From the NCBI RefSeq assembly GCF_013523055.1, contig NZ_JAAMQM010000001.1, positions 124,001-188,000 of the forward strand: a stretch of 64,000 bases of DNA, given 5' to 3'. The first letter of the stretch is position 1, and each line of letters opens with the position of its first letter. Shown in pieces: positions 1-9,164 of this stretch. The notes below the pieces were generated by a model, which ran no database searches, was not told the DNA's origin, and worked only from the letters and a program-made list of their open reading frames with translations. Made by a program: the position numbers and the translations under genes. The stretch is from Pseudomonas capeferrum (lineage in GTDB: Bacteria > Pseudomonadota > Gammaproteobacteria > Pseudomonadales > Pseudomonadaceae).

Positions 1-332
1 TCGAACCGCACCTGATGGGCCTGGGCCCGATCCCGGCGAGCCGCAAGGTGCTGGAGAAGGCCGGACTGCGCGTCAGCGACCTGGACGTGATCGAATCCAA
101 CGAAGCCTTCGCCGCCCAGGCCTGTGCCGTGGCTCGCGCGCTGGACTTCGACCCCGAGAAGGTCAACCCCAACGGCTCGGGTATTTCCCTGGGTCACCCG
201 GTCGGCGCCACCGGCGCGATCATCGCCACCAAGGCCATCCACGAACTGCAGCGCATCCAGGGCCGCTATGCGCTGGCTACCATGTGCATCGGTGGCGGCC
301 AGGGTATCGCTGTCGTCTTCGAACGCGTCTGA
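1..332 (+). CDS. Acetyl-CoA acetyltransferase / beta-ketothiolase, 3' part
   Basis: This is the C-terminal 109 or so codons of a thiolase whose start lies left of the window. Thiolases join or cleave acyl-CoA and acetyl-CoA in fatty-acid, hydroxybutyrate or aromatic degradation. The visible part carries the family signatures: a NEAFAAQ segment, then NPNGSGISLGHPVGATG with the catalytic histidine, and near the end the CIGGGQG loop that holds the second catalytic cysteine. The stop at 330-332 lies 16 bases before the dehydrogenase gene, so the two are almost surely co-transcribed and act on consecutive steps. The exact chain-length preference cannot be told from this fragment. Confidence 0.95.
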   Translation, partial: EPHLMGLGPIPASRKVLEKAGLRVSDLDVIESNEAFAAQACAVARALDFDPEKVNPNGSGISLGHPVGATGAIIATKAIHELQRIQGRYALATMCIGGGQGIAVVFERV

Positions 333-348
333 TCCGGAGCCTATTGCC

Positions 349-1197
349 ATGAACATCCAACACATTGCCGTGATCGGCGCGGGCACCATGGGCAACGGCA
401 TCGCCCAGGCATGCGCCGTGGCCGGTTTCCAGGTCACCCTGATCGACGTATCCGATGCGGCGCTGGCACGCGGCCTGGCGACCCTGGGCAAGAACCTCGA
501 GCGACAGGTCAAGAAGGAGACGCTGACTGGCGCCCAGGCCGAGGCCGCCTTGGCGCGCATCGCCAGCAGCACGGACTATGCCATGCTGGCCAGCGCTCAC
601 CTGGTGATCGAAGCGGCTACCGAGAACCTGCCCCTCAAGCAGCGCATCCTGCAACAGGTCGCGGCCAACGTTTCCCCCCAGTGCCTGATCGCCACCAACA
701 CGTCGTCACTGTCGGTGACCGAACTGGCGGCGGCCATCGAACACCCAGAGCGTTTCATCGGTGTGCACTTCTTCAATCCGGTGCCGATGATGGCGCTGGT
801 CGAGATCATTCGCGGGCTGCAGACCGACGACAGCACCTATGCGCAGGCGCTGCTGGTGACCGAGAAGCTGGGCAAGACGCCGATCAGCGCGGGCAATCGT
901 CCGGGCTTCGTGGTCAACCGGATTCTGGTACCGATGATCAACGAGGCGATCTTCGTGCGTCAGGAAGGCCTGGCCAGCGCCGAGGACATCGACACCGGCA
1001 TGCGATTGGGCTGCAATCAGCCCATCGGACCGCTGGCCCTGGCCGACTTGATCGGCCTGGATACCTTGCTGGCGATCATGGAGGCGTTCCATGAGGGCTT
1101 CAACGACAGCAAATACCGCCCTGCCCCGCTGCTCAAGGAAATGGTTGCCGCCGGTTACCTGGGACGCAAGAGCGGGCGCGGCTTCTTCGTCTACTGA
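349..1197 (+). CDS. hbd: 3-hydroxybutyryl-CoA dehydrogenase
   Basis: The 282-residue protein oxidises 3-hydroxyacyl-CoA to 3-ketoacyl-CoA with NAD, feeding the thiolase encoded just upstream. Its N-terminus shows the Rossmann motif GAGTMGNGIAQ at about residues 9-19. A central NTSSLSVTEL segment is followed by the family stretch HFFNPVPMMALVEI with the catalytic histidine, and the NRPGFVVNRI segment begins the C-terminal dimerisation domain. The ATG at 349 was chosen because it starts directly on the Rossmann fold; the frame stays open further upstream inside the thiolase gene, but that part has no homology. Length is normal for single-function Hbd/PaaH enzymes. Confidence 0.95.
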   Translation: MNIQHIAVIGAGTMGNGIAQACAVAGFQVTLIDVSDAALARGLATLGKNLERQVKKETLTGAQAEAALARIASSTDYAMLASAHLVIEAATENLPLKQRILQQVAANVSPQCLIATNTSSLSVTELAAAIEHPERFIGVHFFNPVPMMALVEIIRGLQTDDSTYAQALLVTEKLGKTPISAGNRPGFVVNRILVPMINEAIFVRQEGLASAEDIDTGMRLGCNQPIGPLALADLIGLDTLLAIMEAFHEGFNDSKYRPAPLLKEMVAAGYLGRKSGRGFFVY

Positions 1198-1221
1198 GAC
1201 CCACGCCGCGCCGCCAGCCGG

Positions 1222-1599
1222 TCACTGCAACAGTGTCTGGATCTTGTCGCGCAGGGTATCGAGGTCGAATGGCTTGGCAAGGATCGGCGCCTTGCGCGCG
1301 ATCGGGCTACCTGACTCGAGGATCTCGGCCGGGTAGCCGCTGATGAAGATCACCTTTAAATCCGGGCGCAGCTTCACGGCTGGCTCGGCGATCTGTACGC
1401 CAGAGACGCCGCCCGGCAGGCGATAGTCGGTGACGATCAGGTCCAGGTGCGGCTTGCTGGCGAGAATGTCAAAGGCCTCCTGGCCATTTTCGGCCACCAG
1501 TACGTGGTATCCCTCGCCGGCCAGATAATCCCGCAGGATCATGCGAATCGCCGGTTCGTCCTCGACGATCAGAACGACATCTTGTGCATCTTCACTCAT
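1222..1599 (-). CDS. Single-domain response regulator (CheY-like)
   Basis: A stand-alone receiver domain of 125 residues with the acidic pocket EDE near residue 13, phospho-acceptor D58 in VTDYRLPGG, and the conserved lysine in ILAKPFD. There is no output domain, so it probably passes phosphate on or signals by protein contact. It is the last gene of the minus-strand signalling cluster, 45 bases after the hybrid kinase at 1645-2871, and may be that kinase's partner. I chose ATG 1599; an in-frame ATG at 1632 would add 11 residues without known homology. Confidence 0.88.
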   Translation of the reverse strand: MSEDAQDVVLIVEDEPAIRMILRDYLAGEGYHVLVAENGQEAFDILASKPHLDLIVTDYRLPGGVSGVQIAEPAVKLRPDLKVIFISGYPAEILESGSPIARKAPILAKPFDLDTLRDKIQTLLQ

Positions 1600-1644
1600 G
1601 TTAACGCCTTGAATTTGATTCGATTTGGCCATACGACCCCTGGC

Positions 1645-2871
1645 TCACGCAGAGGTTGCCTGCGTCCGACCACTTTCATGCAGCACAGCGCAAAGGGGCA
1701 GCGATACCCGGAACGTCGCCCCTTTGCCCTCTTCGCTGGTAACGCAGATTCGCCCTCCGTGGGCCAGGACGATCTGCTCCGAAATATAAAGTCCCAGGCC
1801 CAACCCGCCCGCCACCTGATTGGCCGCGACCCGCTCGAACTGCTGGAAGATGCGTTGCTGGTTCTGCGCGCTGATGCCGATACCCTGATCCCTGACCTCG
1901 ACACAGGCCATGCCGCTGCCTTCGTACACCCGCACCAGCACCGGTTTGCGCTCACCGTAGCGCAGCGCATTGCTGAGCAGGTTGGCGACCACCTGTTCGA
2001 TACGGAACTCGTCCCACTGCCCTTCCAGTGCTTGGCCCACTTCCAAGTCGATGGAAGATTCCAGGGCGGCAGCCTGAGCGCTGAAATTTTCCACCAGGCC
2101 GCTGACCAGTTGGCACAAATCCACCCGTTTGGGTCGGATCGACAGCTTGCCGGTGCGAATGCGCGAGACATCGAGCATGTCTTCGATCAAGCGAATCAGG
2201 CTGTTCAGCTGACGCTCGTCGCGTTCGGTCATGGCCTGCAGCTTGTCCAAGGTGAAGGCTTCGGCGTTGTTACGCGCGAGGTGCATCTTGCGCAGCTGGG
2301 CTTCGAGAATCAGGCCGTTGAGTGGCGTGCGCAGTTCGTGGGAAACGATCGACATGAAGTCGTCGCGCATCCTGACCGCATGTTCCAGCTCAGTGCGGGC
2401 AACCTGCAGCTGGCCCAACAGCAGCTCCTGTTCCAGGCGGCTGCGTTCGAGGGCCTCGAGCTGGCCGGCAAGGGTCTTGCGCTGGCGGTAGAGGTCGACG
2501 AAGACCGAGACCTTGCTCTTGACGGCCTGGGTGTCGAGAGGCTTGTGCAGGAAGTCCACCGCGCCGCTCTCGTAACCCTTGAAGGCATAGTTCATTTCCC
2601 GGCCCGCGGCACTGACGAAGACGATAGGGATGTTCTTGGTCTTTTCCATGCCGCGCATCAACTCGGCCAGCTCGAAGCCGTTCATGCCCGGCATCTGCAC
2701 ATCGAGAATAGCCAGGGCGAATTCATGCTCGAGCAACAGCGACAAGGCCTGTTCGGCGGACTGGGCCTGATGGACCTCGCGGTGCTCACCCTGGATCAGG
2801 GCCGCGAGCGCCAGCAGGTTCTCAGGCAGGTCGTCGACGATCAACAGTTTGGCGATGATTGGGCTTAGCAT
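1645..2871 (-). CDS. Hybrid sensor histidine kinase (REC-HisKA-HATPase)
   Basis: The 408-residue soluble protein has an N-terminal receiver domain (residues about 5-125, phospho-acceptor near D56 in AILDVQMPGM), a short coiled coil, a HisKA domain with SHELRTPLN around H178, and a C-terminal ATPase domain with the N-box NLLSNALRY and a GLGLGLYI G-box. It has no membrane segment, so it likely receives its signal through the receiver domain, as in a phosphorelay. The ATG at 2871 overlaps the end of the CheB-like gene by seven bases. This shows translational coupling and fixes the start, although the frame is open further upstream. Confidence 0.92.
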   Translation of the reverse strand: MLSPIIAKLLIVDDLPENLLALAALIQGEHREVHQAQSAEQALSLLLEHEFALAILDVQMPGMNGFELAELMRGMEKTKNIPIVFVSAAGREMNYAFKGYESGAVDFLHKPLDTQAVKSKVSVFVDLYRQRKTLAGQLEALERSRLEQELLLGQLQVARTELEHAVRMRDDFMSIVSHELRTPLNGLILEAQLRKMHLARNNAEAFTLDKLQAMTERDERQLNSLIRLIEDMLDVSRIRTGKLSIRPKRVDLCQLVSGLVENFSAQAAALESSIDLEVGQALEGQWDEFRIEQVVANLLSNALRYGERKPVLVRVYEGSGMACVEVRDQGIGISAQNQQRIFQQFERVAANQVAGGLGLGLYISEQIVLAHGGRICVTSEEGKGATFRVSLPLCAVLHESGRTQATSA

Positions 2872-3440
2872 GCGCTGGTTTCCAGGGTAGCGAGCAATTG
2901 CCCGATACCGCTCAGAGAAAGTAAGTGGTCGGGCTGGTGCAAGGCCAGTGCAGCCTCGGGCATCAGCGCGACCTGTGCATCGCGGGGGTCCTGAACCACG
3001 GTCCGGCCACCACATTGTTGTATATAGGCAAGGCCTTTGGCGCCGTCCTCGTTGGCACCGGTCAGTAGCACGCCAAGCAGGTCGGGGCCATAGGCATCGG
3101 CCGCCGATTGAAACAGGTAGTCGATCGCAGGCCGGGAAAAATGCAGCGGCTCTTCCTGGCTGAGCGACAGGCTGTAATCCCCCTCGACCGACAGATGATA
3201 ACCGGGGCCCGCGACATAGATCATGCCCGGCGCGATCCGCTCCTTGTCACGCGCCTCGCGCACGGGGCGCAACAGCTTGCGCTCAAGCACCTCGGCCAGA
3301 TGGCTGTCGCGATGCTCGGGCAGATGCAGGACGCACAGGATCGGTATGGCGAAGTCGGCAGGCAGGCCGCCGAGCACTTTGAACAATGCCGCGACTCCAC
3401 CCGCCGAGCCACCGATGACGATTGCCCGTACGCCGATCAT
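2865..3440 (-). CDS. CheB-type methylesterase, catalytic domain only
   Basis: This 191-residue protein is a bare CheB methylesterase domain without the usual N-terminal receiver. The catalytic triad is visible: S12 in GGSAGG, H39 in VLHLP, and D132 in TGANEDGAKG. CheB enzymes deamidate and demethylate glutamates of chemoreceptors. It overlaps the CheR-like gene by four bases (ATGA) and the next kinase gene by seven, so methyltransferase, esterase and kinase are made together. No methyl-accepting receptor lies nearby, so the natural substrate may be the coiled coil of the large kinase upstream (inference). Confidence 0.9.
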   Translation of the reverse strand: MIGVRAIVIGGSAGGVAALFKVLGGLPADFAIPILCVLHLPEHRDSHLAEVLERKLLRPVREARDKERIAPGMIYVAGPGYHLSVEGDYSLSLSQEEPLHFSRPAIDYLFQSAADAYGPDLLGVLLTGANEDGAKGLAYIQQCGGRTVVQDPRDAQVALMPEAALALHQPDHLLSLSGIGQLLATLETSAC

Positions 3441-4258
3441 GATTTGCGGTAGATCCGTTCAGGTCGAACCAACGGCTCGAAGCGCTCGCCATAGGCGGAA
3501 AAATCCACCGACTCCTTGCTGCCCAGGACCAGGAAGCCCCGATGGCAGAGCGATTCGTGGAACAGTCCGAAGGCGCGATCTTGCAATTCCTTGTTGAAAT
3601 AGATCAGCACATTGCGACACGACACCAACTGAGTCTCCGAGAACACGCTGTCGGTCGCCAGGCTATGGTCGGCGAAAGTCACGTTCTCGCGCAGGGTGCT
3701 GTCCATGATCGCATTGCCGTAGGCCGAGGTGTAGTACTCGGTGAAATCGCGGCGGCCACCGGCCTTGCGATAGTTCTCGGCATAATCGTGGATGCTCTGC
3801 AGCGAGTAGATCCCCTGCTTGGCCTTGTCCAGCGAGTTCGGATTGATATCGGTGGCATAGATGATGGTGCGGTCCAGCAAGCCTTCCTCGCGCAGCAGAA
3901 TGGCCATGGAGTAGACCTCCTCCCCCGTGCTGCAGCCAGCGATCCAGATCTTGATCGACGGCCAGGTACGCAGCAGCGGCACCACTTCCCGGCGCAGGGC
4001 CAGGAAATGGTCGGGATCGCGGAACATCTCGCTGACCGGGATCGTCAGGTACTGCAACAGCTGCATGAACATGCCGGGGTCATGCAGTACTCGCTCCTGC
4101 AGCGCCGACACGGTGCGGCATTCGAGCTGGCGCACGGCGTGCTGGACCCGGCGCTTCATGGAAGCGCCGGAGTAGTCGCGAAAATCGTAGCTGTACTTGA
4201 GGTAGATCGCCTCGATCAGCAAGCGGATCTCGATGTCGATGTTGCGTTCGCTAATCAA
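3437..4258 (-). CDS. CheR-type protein-glutamate methyltransferase
   Basis: A 273-residue SAM-dependent methyltransferase of the CheR family. An N-terminal helical domain (about residues 1-75) is followed by the SAM-binding domain with IAGCSTGEEVYS and the CRNVLIYF segment. The start is a TTG at 4258 whose bases overlap the stop of the large kinase gene (TTGA), and no ATG fits the N-terminal domain. The gene sits between the large CHASE3 kinase and the CheB-like gene, an arrangement where methylation probably tunes kinase activity rather than classical chemotaxis; this role is inferred. Confidence 0.9.
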   Translation of the reverse strand: MISERNIDIEIRLLIEAIYLKYSYDFRDYSGASMKRRVQHAVRQLECRTVSALQERVLHDPGMFMQLLQYLTIPVSEMFRDPDHFLALRREVVPLLRTWPSIKIWIAGCSTGEEVYSMAILLREEGLLDRTIIYATDINPNSLDKAKQGIYSLQSIHDYAENYRKAGGRRDFTEYYTSAYGNAIMDSTLRENVTFADHSLATDSVFSETQLVSCRNVLIYFNKELQDRAFGLFHESLCHRGFLVLGSKESVDFSAYGERFEPLVRPERIYRKS

Positions 4259-7200
4259 ATTCGCTCCAGTTGTGGCAGCCAGACACGGATCAGCGAGAAC
4301 AGGCGATCCAGGTCGATGGGCTTGGCCAGGTAGTCGTTGGCACCTGCCTGCAGGCAACGCTGCTGGTCATCTTTCATGGCCTTGGCGGTCACGGCGATGA
4401 TCGGTAGCTTGCGCCAGCGCGGTTGCTGGCGAATCCGCCGAGTCGCTTCGTAGCCATCCATCTCCGGCATCATCACGTCCATCAGCACCAGGTCGATGTC
4501 CTCGTGCTGCTCCAGACGCTCTATCGCTTCACGACCATTACGGCCGATCTCGACCAATGCCCCCTTGTGTTCCAATGCACTGGTCAGGGCGAAGATGTTG
4601 CGCACATCGTCATCCACCAGGAGGATCTTGCGCCCTTCGAAGACCTTGTCGCGACTGCGCGCGGTCTTGAGCATGCGCTGGCGTTCATGAGACAGCTGGG
4701 ATTCGACTTTGTGCAGGAACAGGGTCACTTCGTCGAGCAGCCGCTCCGGCGAGCGCGCGCCCTTGATGATGATGGAGCGCGAGTACTTGAGCAGGTCGGT
4801 TTCCTCATCGCGGGTGAGGTTGCGACCGGTATAGACGATGACCGGCGGGAAGGAACGGATGTCCTCGGCGGTCATGCGCTTGAGCAGCTCGTTGCCGAGC
4901 ATGTCCGGCAGCTTCAGGTCGATGATCATGCAGTCGTAGATGTTTTCGCGCAGCAGGTCCAGCGCCTCCTGGGCCATGGCCACGGCGGTGATCTGCACGT
5001 CGTCGTCGTCGATCAGCAGGGCGATGCTCTCGCGCTGCAGGTCATCGTCCTCGACCAGCAGCACATGCTTGAGCTTCTGCGTCAGCTTGGCCTCGAGCCG
5101 AGCGAACACTTCCTTGAGCTCTTCGCGACTGGTCGGCTTGACCGCATAACCGACCGCGCCCATGTGCATGGCCGCTTCGACGCGGTCTTCGACCGAGATG
5201 ATGTGTACCGGGATGTGCCGGGTGCTGGCTTGCTCCTTGAGGCGCTGCAGCACGGTCAGACCGGAATGGTCGGGCAGGCGCATGTCCAGCAGGATGGCGT
5301 CGGGCACATAGGTGGCCGCCAGTTCGTAGCCGTCGTCGGCGCCGTGTGCCACCAGGCAGCTGTAACCCAGCTCATGGGCCAGGTCGAAGAGGATGCGAGC
5401 GAAGTTGGGTTCGTCCTCGATGACCAGGATGCAGCGATTGCTGAATGGCGCGCGATTGCGGTCATCGGCGAAGGCCAGCGGTTGACTCTGCACTGCCGCC
5501 ACGGCGGCAGGCAGCTTCGGCGGCGGTGGCAGCTCGCCGATGAGGGTCCGGACCGGACGCGGCTCGTCCGTCTCCAGGGCCTCGTAACGCTCCGGCAGGC
5601 TCAGGCTGAACACGCTGCCATGACCCGGAGTACTGTCGATGCTGATGCTGCCGCCAAGCAAGGTCGCAAGATCGCGGGAGATCGACAGCCCCAGGCCGGT
5701 ACCGCCATAGCGACGGTTGCTGGTGCCGTCGACCTGATGGAAGGCCCCGAAGACGGCTTGCAGCTGGTCCGTGGCTATGCCGATGCCGGTATCGCGGACG
5801 GCGAAGATGACGCCGGTGCCAGGCTCATGGCTGATGCGCAGACTGACCTGACCGTGCTCGGTGAACTTGATCGCATTGGAGAGCAGGTTCTTGAGTATCT
5901 GCTCGAGGCGCTGGCGGTCGGTGAACACCGAGGCCGGCACCTGAGGCTCGACCTCGACGCTGAAGACCAGGCCCTTGTCCGCGGCCAGCGGCTCGAACAT
6001 GCCACGCAGGCCTTCGACCAGGCGCAGCAGTTGGGTGTTTTCCGGGCGCATTTCGAGCTTGCCGGCTTCGACCTTGGCGATATCAAGGATGTCGTTGATC
6101 AGGTTCAGCAGGTCATTGCCCGCCGAATAGATCGAGTCGGCGAACTTGATCTGTTCCTCGGTGAGATTGCCCTGTCCGTTCTCGGCCAGCAGCTTGGCGA
6201 GGATCAACGAGCTGTTCAACGGCGTGCGCAGCTCGTGGGACATGTTGGCGAGAAATTCGGACTTGTACTTGCTCGAGCGCTGCAGATCCTCGGCACGCGC
6301 CTGCAACTCCACCTGGGCATGATTGAGCTCGCTGTTCTTGCGATCCAGCGCTTCGGTACGCTCGGCGAGCTGTTCGTTGGTCTGTTCGAGTTCCGCCTGC
6401 TGGGTCTCGAGATAAGCCTGGGACTCGCGCAGTACCCGGGACTGCTCCTCGAGCTCCTCGTTGGCGGTCTTGAGCTCTTCCTGCTGTACCTGCAACTCCT
6501 CGTTGAGCTGCTGGGTTTCGGCCAGTACTTCCTGCAGACGTTGACGATAGCGAGCGCTCTCGATGGACATGCCGAGGTTTTCGGCGACGCGTTCCAGCAA
6601 CTCGCTGTCGCGTTCGCTGAGCGGACGCAGGAAGCCCAGCTCCAGGACGCCGTTGATCTGGCCGTCGTCGCGAGTAGGAATCAGCAAGGCACTGTGGGGC
6701 AGCCCCGAGCCCAGGCCCGAGCTGAGCTTGAAGTAGTCTTCCGGCAAGTGGTCGAGTTGCAGCAGGCGGCTCTGTTTCACCGCTTCGCCGAGCAGCCCAT
6801 GCTGAGCGTTGTGCATGGGGTCGCGCGCCTGGGTCCGGGCATCCACGCCATAGGTGGCCACGCGTTGCAGGCCGCCGTGCTCGTCGCGTACGTAGAGCGC
6901 GCCCACCACGCTGCCGAGGTAGGCCGCGAAGAAACGCAAGATGCTTTCACCCAGCATCGTCAGGGTCGTCTGGCCCAGTACCTGCTCCGCCAGTTGGGTC
7001 TGGCCATTGCGCAACCAGGACTGGTGCTCCAGACGCTCGGCCGCGCGCTGCTGGGCCTGCAGGTTCTCGCCATAGCTGTCCGACAGCGCGAGCAGGTCGC
7101 GCCGCCCCAGGTAGGCCAGCAACCCGCTGAGGCCGACGATAAGGATCACGAAGGCACTGATGACCAGCATCGTGATGCTGCTGACCTTCTCGTTGCGCGC

Positions 7201-7722
7201 CTGGCGCAGCTGCTGTTCGGTGGCGATGATCCCTTCGAATTCCTTGCGGATTTCATCGGTCAGGCGCTTGCCGCGACCGCTGCCGATCATCTCCCGATAA
7301 TTGCCTTCGTTGCGGCGCAGGGTGATCATCTCGCTGCCGAAGCTGTTCCAGTCGCGCTGCAGGCCCAACAGGCGGTCGATCCGCTCGACCTGCTGCGGAT
7401 TGTCCTCGACCAGTCCACGCAACCCTTCGAGTCCACTGATGACCCGGGACTTGGCGACTTCGTAGGGGTCGAGAAAACGCTCGTCACCGGTGATGAGGAA
7501 GCCGCGCATGCCGGTTTCCATATCGATCGACAACTTGATCGTCTCGTTGGCATTGCCGATCACTCGATCGGTGTGCTCCACCCATTGCATGGCCGTAAGG
7601 AGGTAATTGATCACCGCGACAAAGGCCACGGCTCCGAGCAGACCGACCCCAAGGGGCAGGCCGATGTTGCGGCTCAACAGCTTGCGAAAGCTCTGCTGGT
7701 CCATCGAGGCTGCTTGAATCAT
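4255..7722 (-). CDS. CHASE3-GAF hybrid histidine kinase with three receiver domains
   Basis: A large inner-membrane sensor of about 1,155 residues. Order of parts: transmembrane helix (about 18-40), CHASE3 periplasmic sensor with METGMRGFLITGDE, second helix (about 182-205), GAF domain (about 245-390), a long Glu/Gln-rich coiled coil, HisKA with SHELRTPLN near H496, ATPase domain (N-box near 612), then three receiver domains with phospho-acceptors near residues 812, 934 and 1080. It heads the minus-strand cluster with CheR, CheB, a second kinase and a regulator, overlapping cheR by four bases. The start is uncertain: in-frame ATGs lie at 7749, 7722 and 7704 and none has a strong ribosome binding site. 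Confidence 0.93.
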   Translation of the reverse strand: MIQAASMDQQSFRKLLSRNIGLPLGVGLLGAVAFVAVINYLLTAMQWVEHTDRVIGNANETIKLSIDMETGMRGFLITGDERFLDPYEVAKSRVISGLEGLRGLVEDNPQQVERIDRLLGLQRDWNSFGSEMITLRRNEGNYREMIGSGRGKRLTDEIRKEFEGIIATEQQLRQARNEKVSSITMLVISAFVILIVGLSGLLAYLGRRDLLALSDSYGENLQAQQRAAERLEHQSWLRNGQTQLAEQVLGQTTLTMLGESILRFFAAYLGSVVGALYVRDEHGGLQRVATYGVDARTQARDPMHNAQHGLLGEAVKQSRLLQLDHLPEDYFKLSSGLGSGLPHSALLIPTRDDGQINGVLELGFLRPLSERDSELLERVAENLGMSIESARYRQRLQEVLAETQQLNEELQVQQEELKTANEELEEQSRVLRESQAYLETQQAELEQTNEQLAERTEALDRKNSELNHAQVELQARAEDLQRSSKYKSEFLANMSHELRTPLNSSLILAKLLAENGQGNLTEEQIKFADSIYSAGNDLLNLINDILDIAKVEAGKLEMRPENTQLLRLVEGLRGMFEPLAADKGLVFSVEVEPQVPASVFTDRQRLEQILKNLLSNAIKFTEHGQVSLRISHEPGTGVIFAVRDTGIGIATDQLQAVFGAFHQVDGTSNRRYGGTGLGLSISRDLATLLGGSISIDSTPGHGSVFSLSLPERYEALETDEPRPVRTLIGELPPPPKLPAAVAAVQSQPLAFADDRNRAPFSNRCILVIEDEPNFARILFDLAHELGYSCLVAHGADDGYELAATYVPDAILLDMRLPDHSGLTVLQRLKEQASTRHIPVHIISVEDRVEAAMHMGAVGYAVKPTSREELKEVFARLEAKLTQKLKHVLLVEDDDLQRESIALLIDDDDVQITAVAMAQEALDLLRENIYDCMIIDLKLPDMLGNELLKRMTAEDIRSFPPVIVYTGRNLTRDEETDLLKYSRSIIIKGARSPERLLDEVTLFLHKVESQLSHERQRMLKTARSRDKVFEGRKILLVDDDVRNIFALTSALEHKGALVEIGRNGREAIERLEQHEDIDLVLMDVMMPEMDGYEATRRIRQQPRWRKLPIIAVTAKAMKDDQQRCLQAGANDYLAKPIDLDRLFSLIRVWLPQLERI

Positions 7723-7964
7723 GTGAAAACGCCCGAGCAAAAGATCCATCGAAACAGTGTTGCGGATTGCACATCCTGTTGTTTTTTCTGATAACGCACA
7801 GCGAGTCTACCCACCTTTGTCGATGTCGGCAGAGCATTTAGCCAGTATTTGAGAGCCCTGTGTGTGAATCGTTCCCTATGATCGCGTGTACGGCTATGCT
7901 GATGGAACTTCTGCCCTTGCCCTGCCGACTGAGTAGGGATGAATATCTGTACAGGATCCGAAAA

Positions 7965-8312
7965 ATGCACCTTCTGGTAGTGGAAGACGACGACATCGTG
8001 CGCATGCTGATGGTCGAGGTACTCGAAGAACTGGGCTACAAGATCATCGAGGCGGAGGATGCCCGAACGGCATTGGAGATTCTGGCGAGCGACAAGCCGC
8101 TGGACCTGATGATGACCGATGTCGGATTGCCGGACATATCAGGCAAGGAACTGGCTGCCAAGGCACGAGACATCCGGCATGAGCTGCCAATCCTGTTCGC
8201 CAGCGGCTATGCCGATAGCTTCCAGGTGCCAGACGGCATGCATCTGATCGGCAAGCCGTTCACCATGGACCAACTGCGTGACAAGCTCACGAGCATTCTT
8301 GCTCCGAGCTGA
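7965..8312 (+). CDS. Single-domain response regulator (CheY-like)
   Basis: A 115-residue receiver domain with acidic residues VEDDD at 6-10, phospho-acceptor D52 in MTDVGLPD, and the conserved lysine in LIGKPF near residue 99. It has no output domain. It is transcribed divergently from the large hybrid kinase, so it is a likely phospho-target of it. The ATG at 7965, preceded by an AGGA at about ten bases, places the first beta strand at the N-terminus; the open frame upstream encodes nothing recognisable. A short GAGGCGCCTC palindrome follows the stop. Confidence 0.88.
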   Translation: MHLLVVEDDDIVRMLMVEVLEELGYKIIEAEDARTALEILASDKPLDLMMTDVGLPDISGKELAAKARDIRHELPILFASGYADSFQVPDGMHLIGKPFTMDQLRDKLTSILAPS

Positions 8313-8353
8313 GGCGCCTCCTCCAGTGATAGACATGGACGTCACCGGCCCCG

Positions 8354-9103
8354 TTATCGCGGCCGACGCAGCAGGTAAGTGTCCATGATCCATCCCTTGC
8401 GCCGCCGTCCCTCCTCCCTGGCCTGCAGGATCTGCTCCCTCACTGCATGCAAGGGGCCAGCGATGAGTATTTCGTCGACGGTACCGAGGTAAGCCCCCCA
8501 GTAGATCAACAGGTCGGGATCGGTCAGTTCGGTGAAAGCGCACTGCCCGTCGAGCATGACCACGAGATTGTCGATTCGCCCCTGCTCGGCCAGACGTCGT
8601 CCAGGCAATACCGTCAGTGGCTCGCCAACGCGATTGAGCGGTATCCGATGCCGCGCGGCTAGCGCCTGTACGCTGCTGATACCGGGAATGACTTCCAGCT
8701 GCAACGACACCCCCTGTTGGCGCACCCGTTCGAGGATTCGCAGCGTGCTGTCATAGAGGCCAGGCTCTCCCCACAGCAGGAAGGCGCCCACCTGCGCCGG
8801 ACCGAGTTCGTCTCGCAGCAGTCGCGCGTAAAGCGTGGCACGCCGCTCGTGCCAGTCCCGGACAGCATCCACATAGTCCGCGGCCTGGCCGTCCCGATAC
8901 GGGTCCTCGACCTGGACCAGACGGTAACTGCCGGCCTCCAGATAGCGCTCGAGCATGGCCTTGCGCAGCTGCACCAGTTCGTCCTTGGCCTGCCCCTTGT
9001 CGAGGAGGAAGAACACGCTGACGCGGCGCATCGCCTCGACCGCCTCGTAGGTGACCTGGCGCGGATCGCCCGGCCCGATACCGATCAACAGCACCTGCTT
9101 CAT
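8354..9103 (-). CDS. cobF: Precorrin-6A synthase (deacetylating)
   Basis: CobF is a SAM-dependent tetrapyrrole methylase of the aerobic cobalamin pathway. It methylates C-1 of precorrin-5 and releases acetate to give precorrin-6A. The 249-residue protein shows the methylase N-terminus IGIGPGDP (about residues 7-14), the WGEPGLYDST loop and the VIPGISS segment typical of this fold. The ATG at 9103 has a good GGAGG ribosome site. The gene stands apart from other cob genes in this window, next to an OprD porin, which is unusual for a pathway gene. Confidence 0.93.
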   Translation of the reverse strand: MKQVLLIGIGPGDPRQVTYEAVEAMRRVSVFFLLDKGQAKDELVQLRKAMLERYLEAGSYRLVQVEDPYRDGQAADYVDAVRDWHERRATLYARLLRDELGPAQVGAFLLWGEPGLYDSTLRILERVRQQGVSLQLEVIPGISSVQALAARHRIPLNRVGEPLTVLPGRRLAEQGRIDNLVVMLDGQCAFTELTDPDLLIYWGAYLGTVDEILIAGPLHAVREQILQAREEGRRRKGWIMDTYLLRRPR

Positions 9104-9164
9104 CGATGATCCTCCCTGAGGTCGCGCCTGATGCCGAGCGCGCGGATCTGTTCGCTTGCGTCGC

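Noticed and set aside
4423..7791. Open frame of more than 1,100 codons on the plus strand opposite the large hybrid kinase
   Set aside because: It is the complement of a well-supported gene in high-GC DNA; the composition (long His/Gln/Asp-rich stretch) and lack of a ribosome site show a shadow frame.
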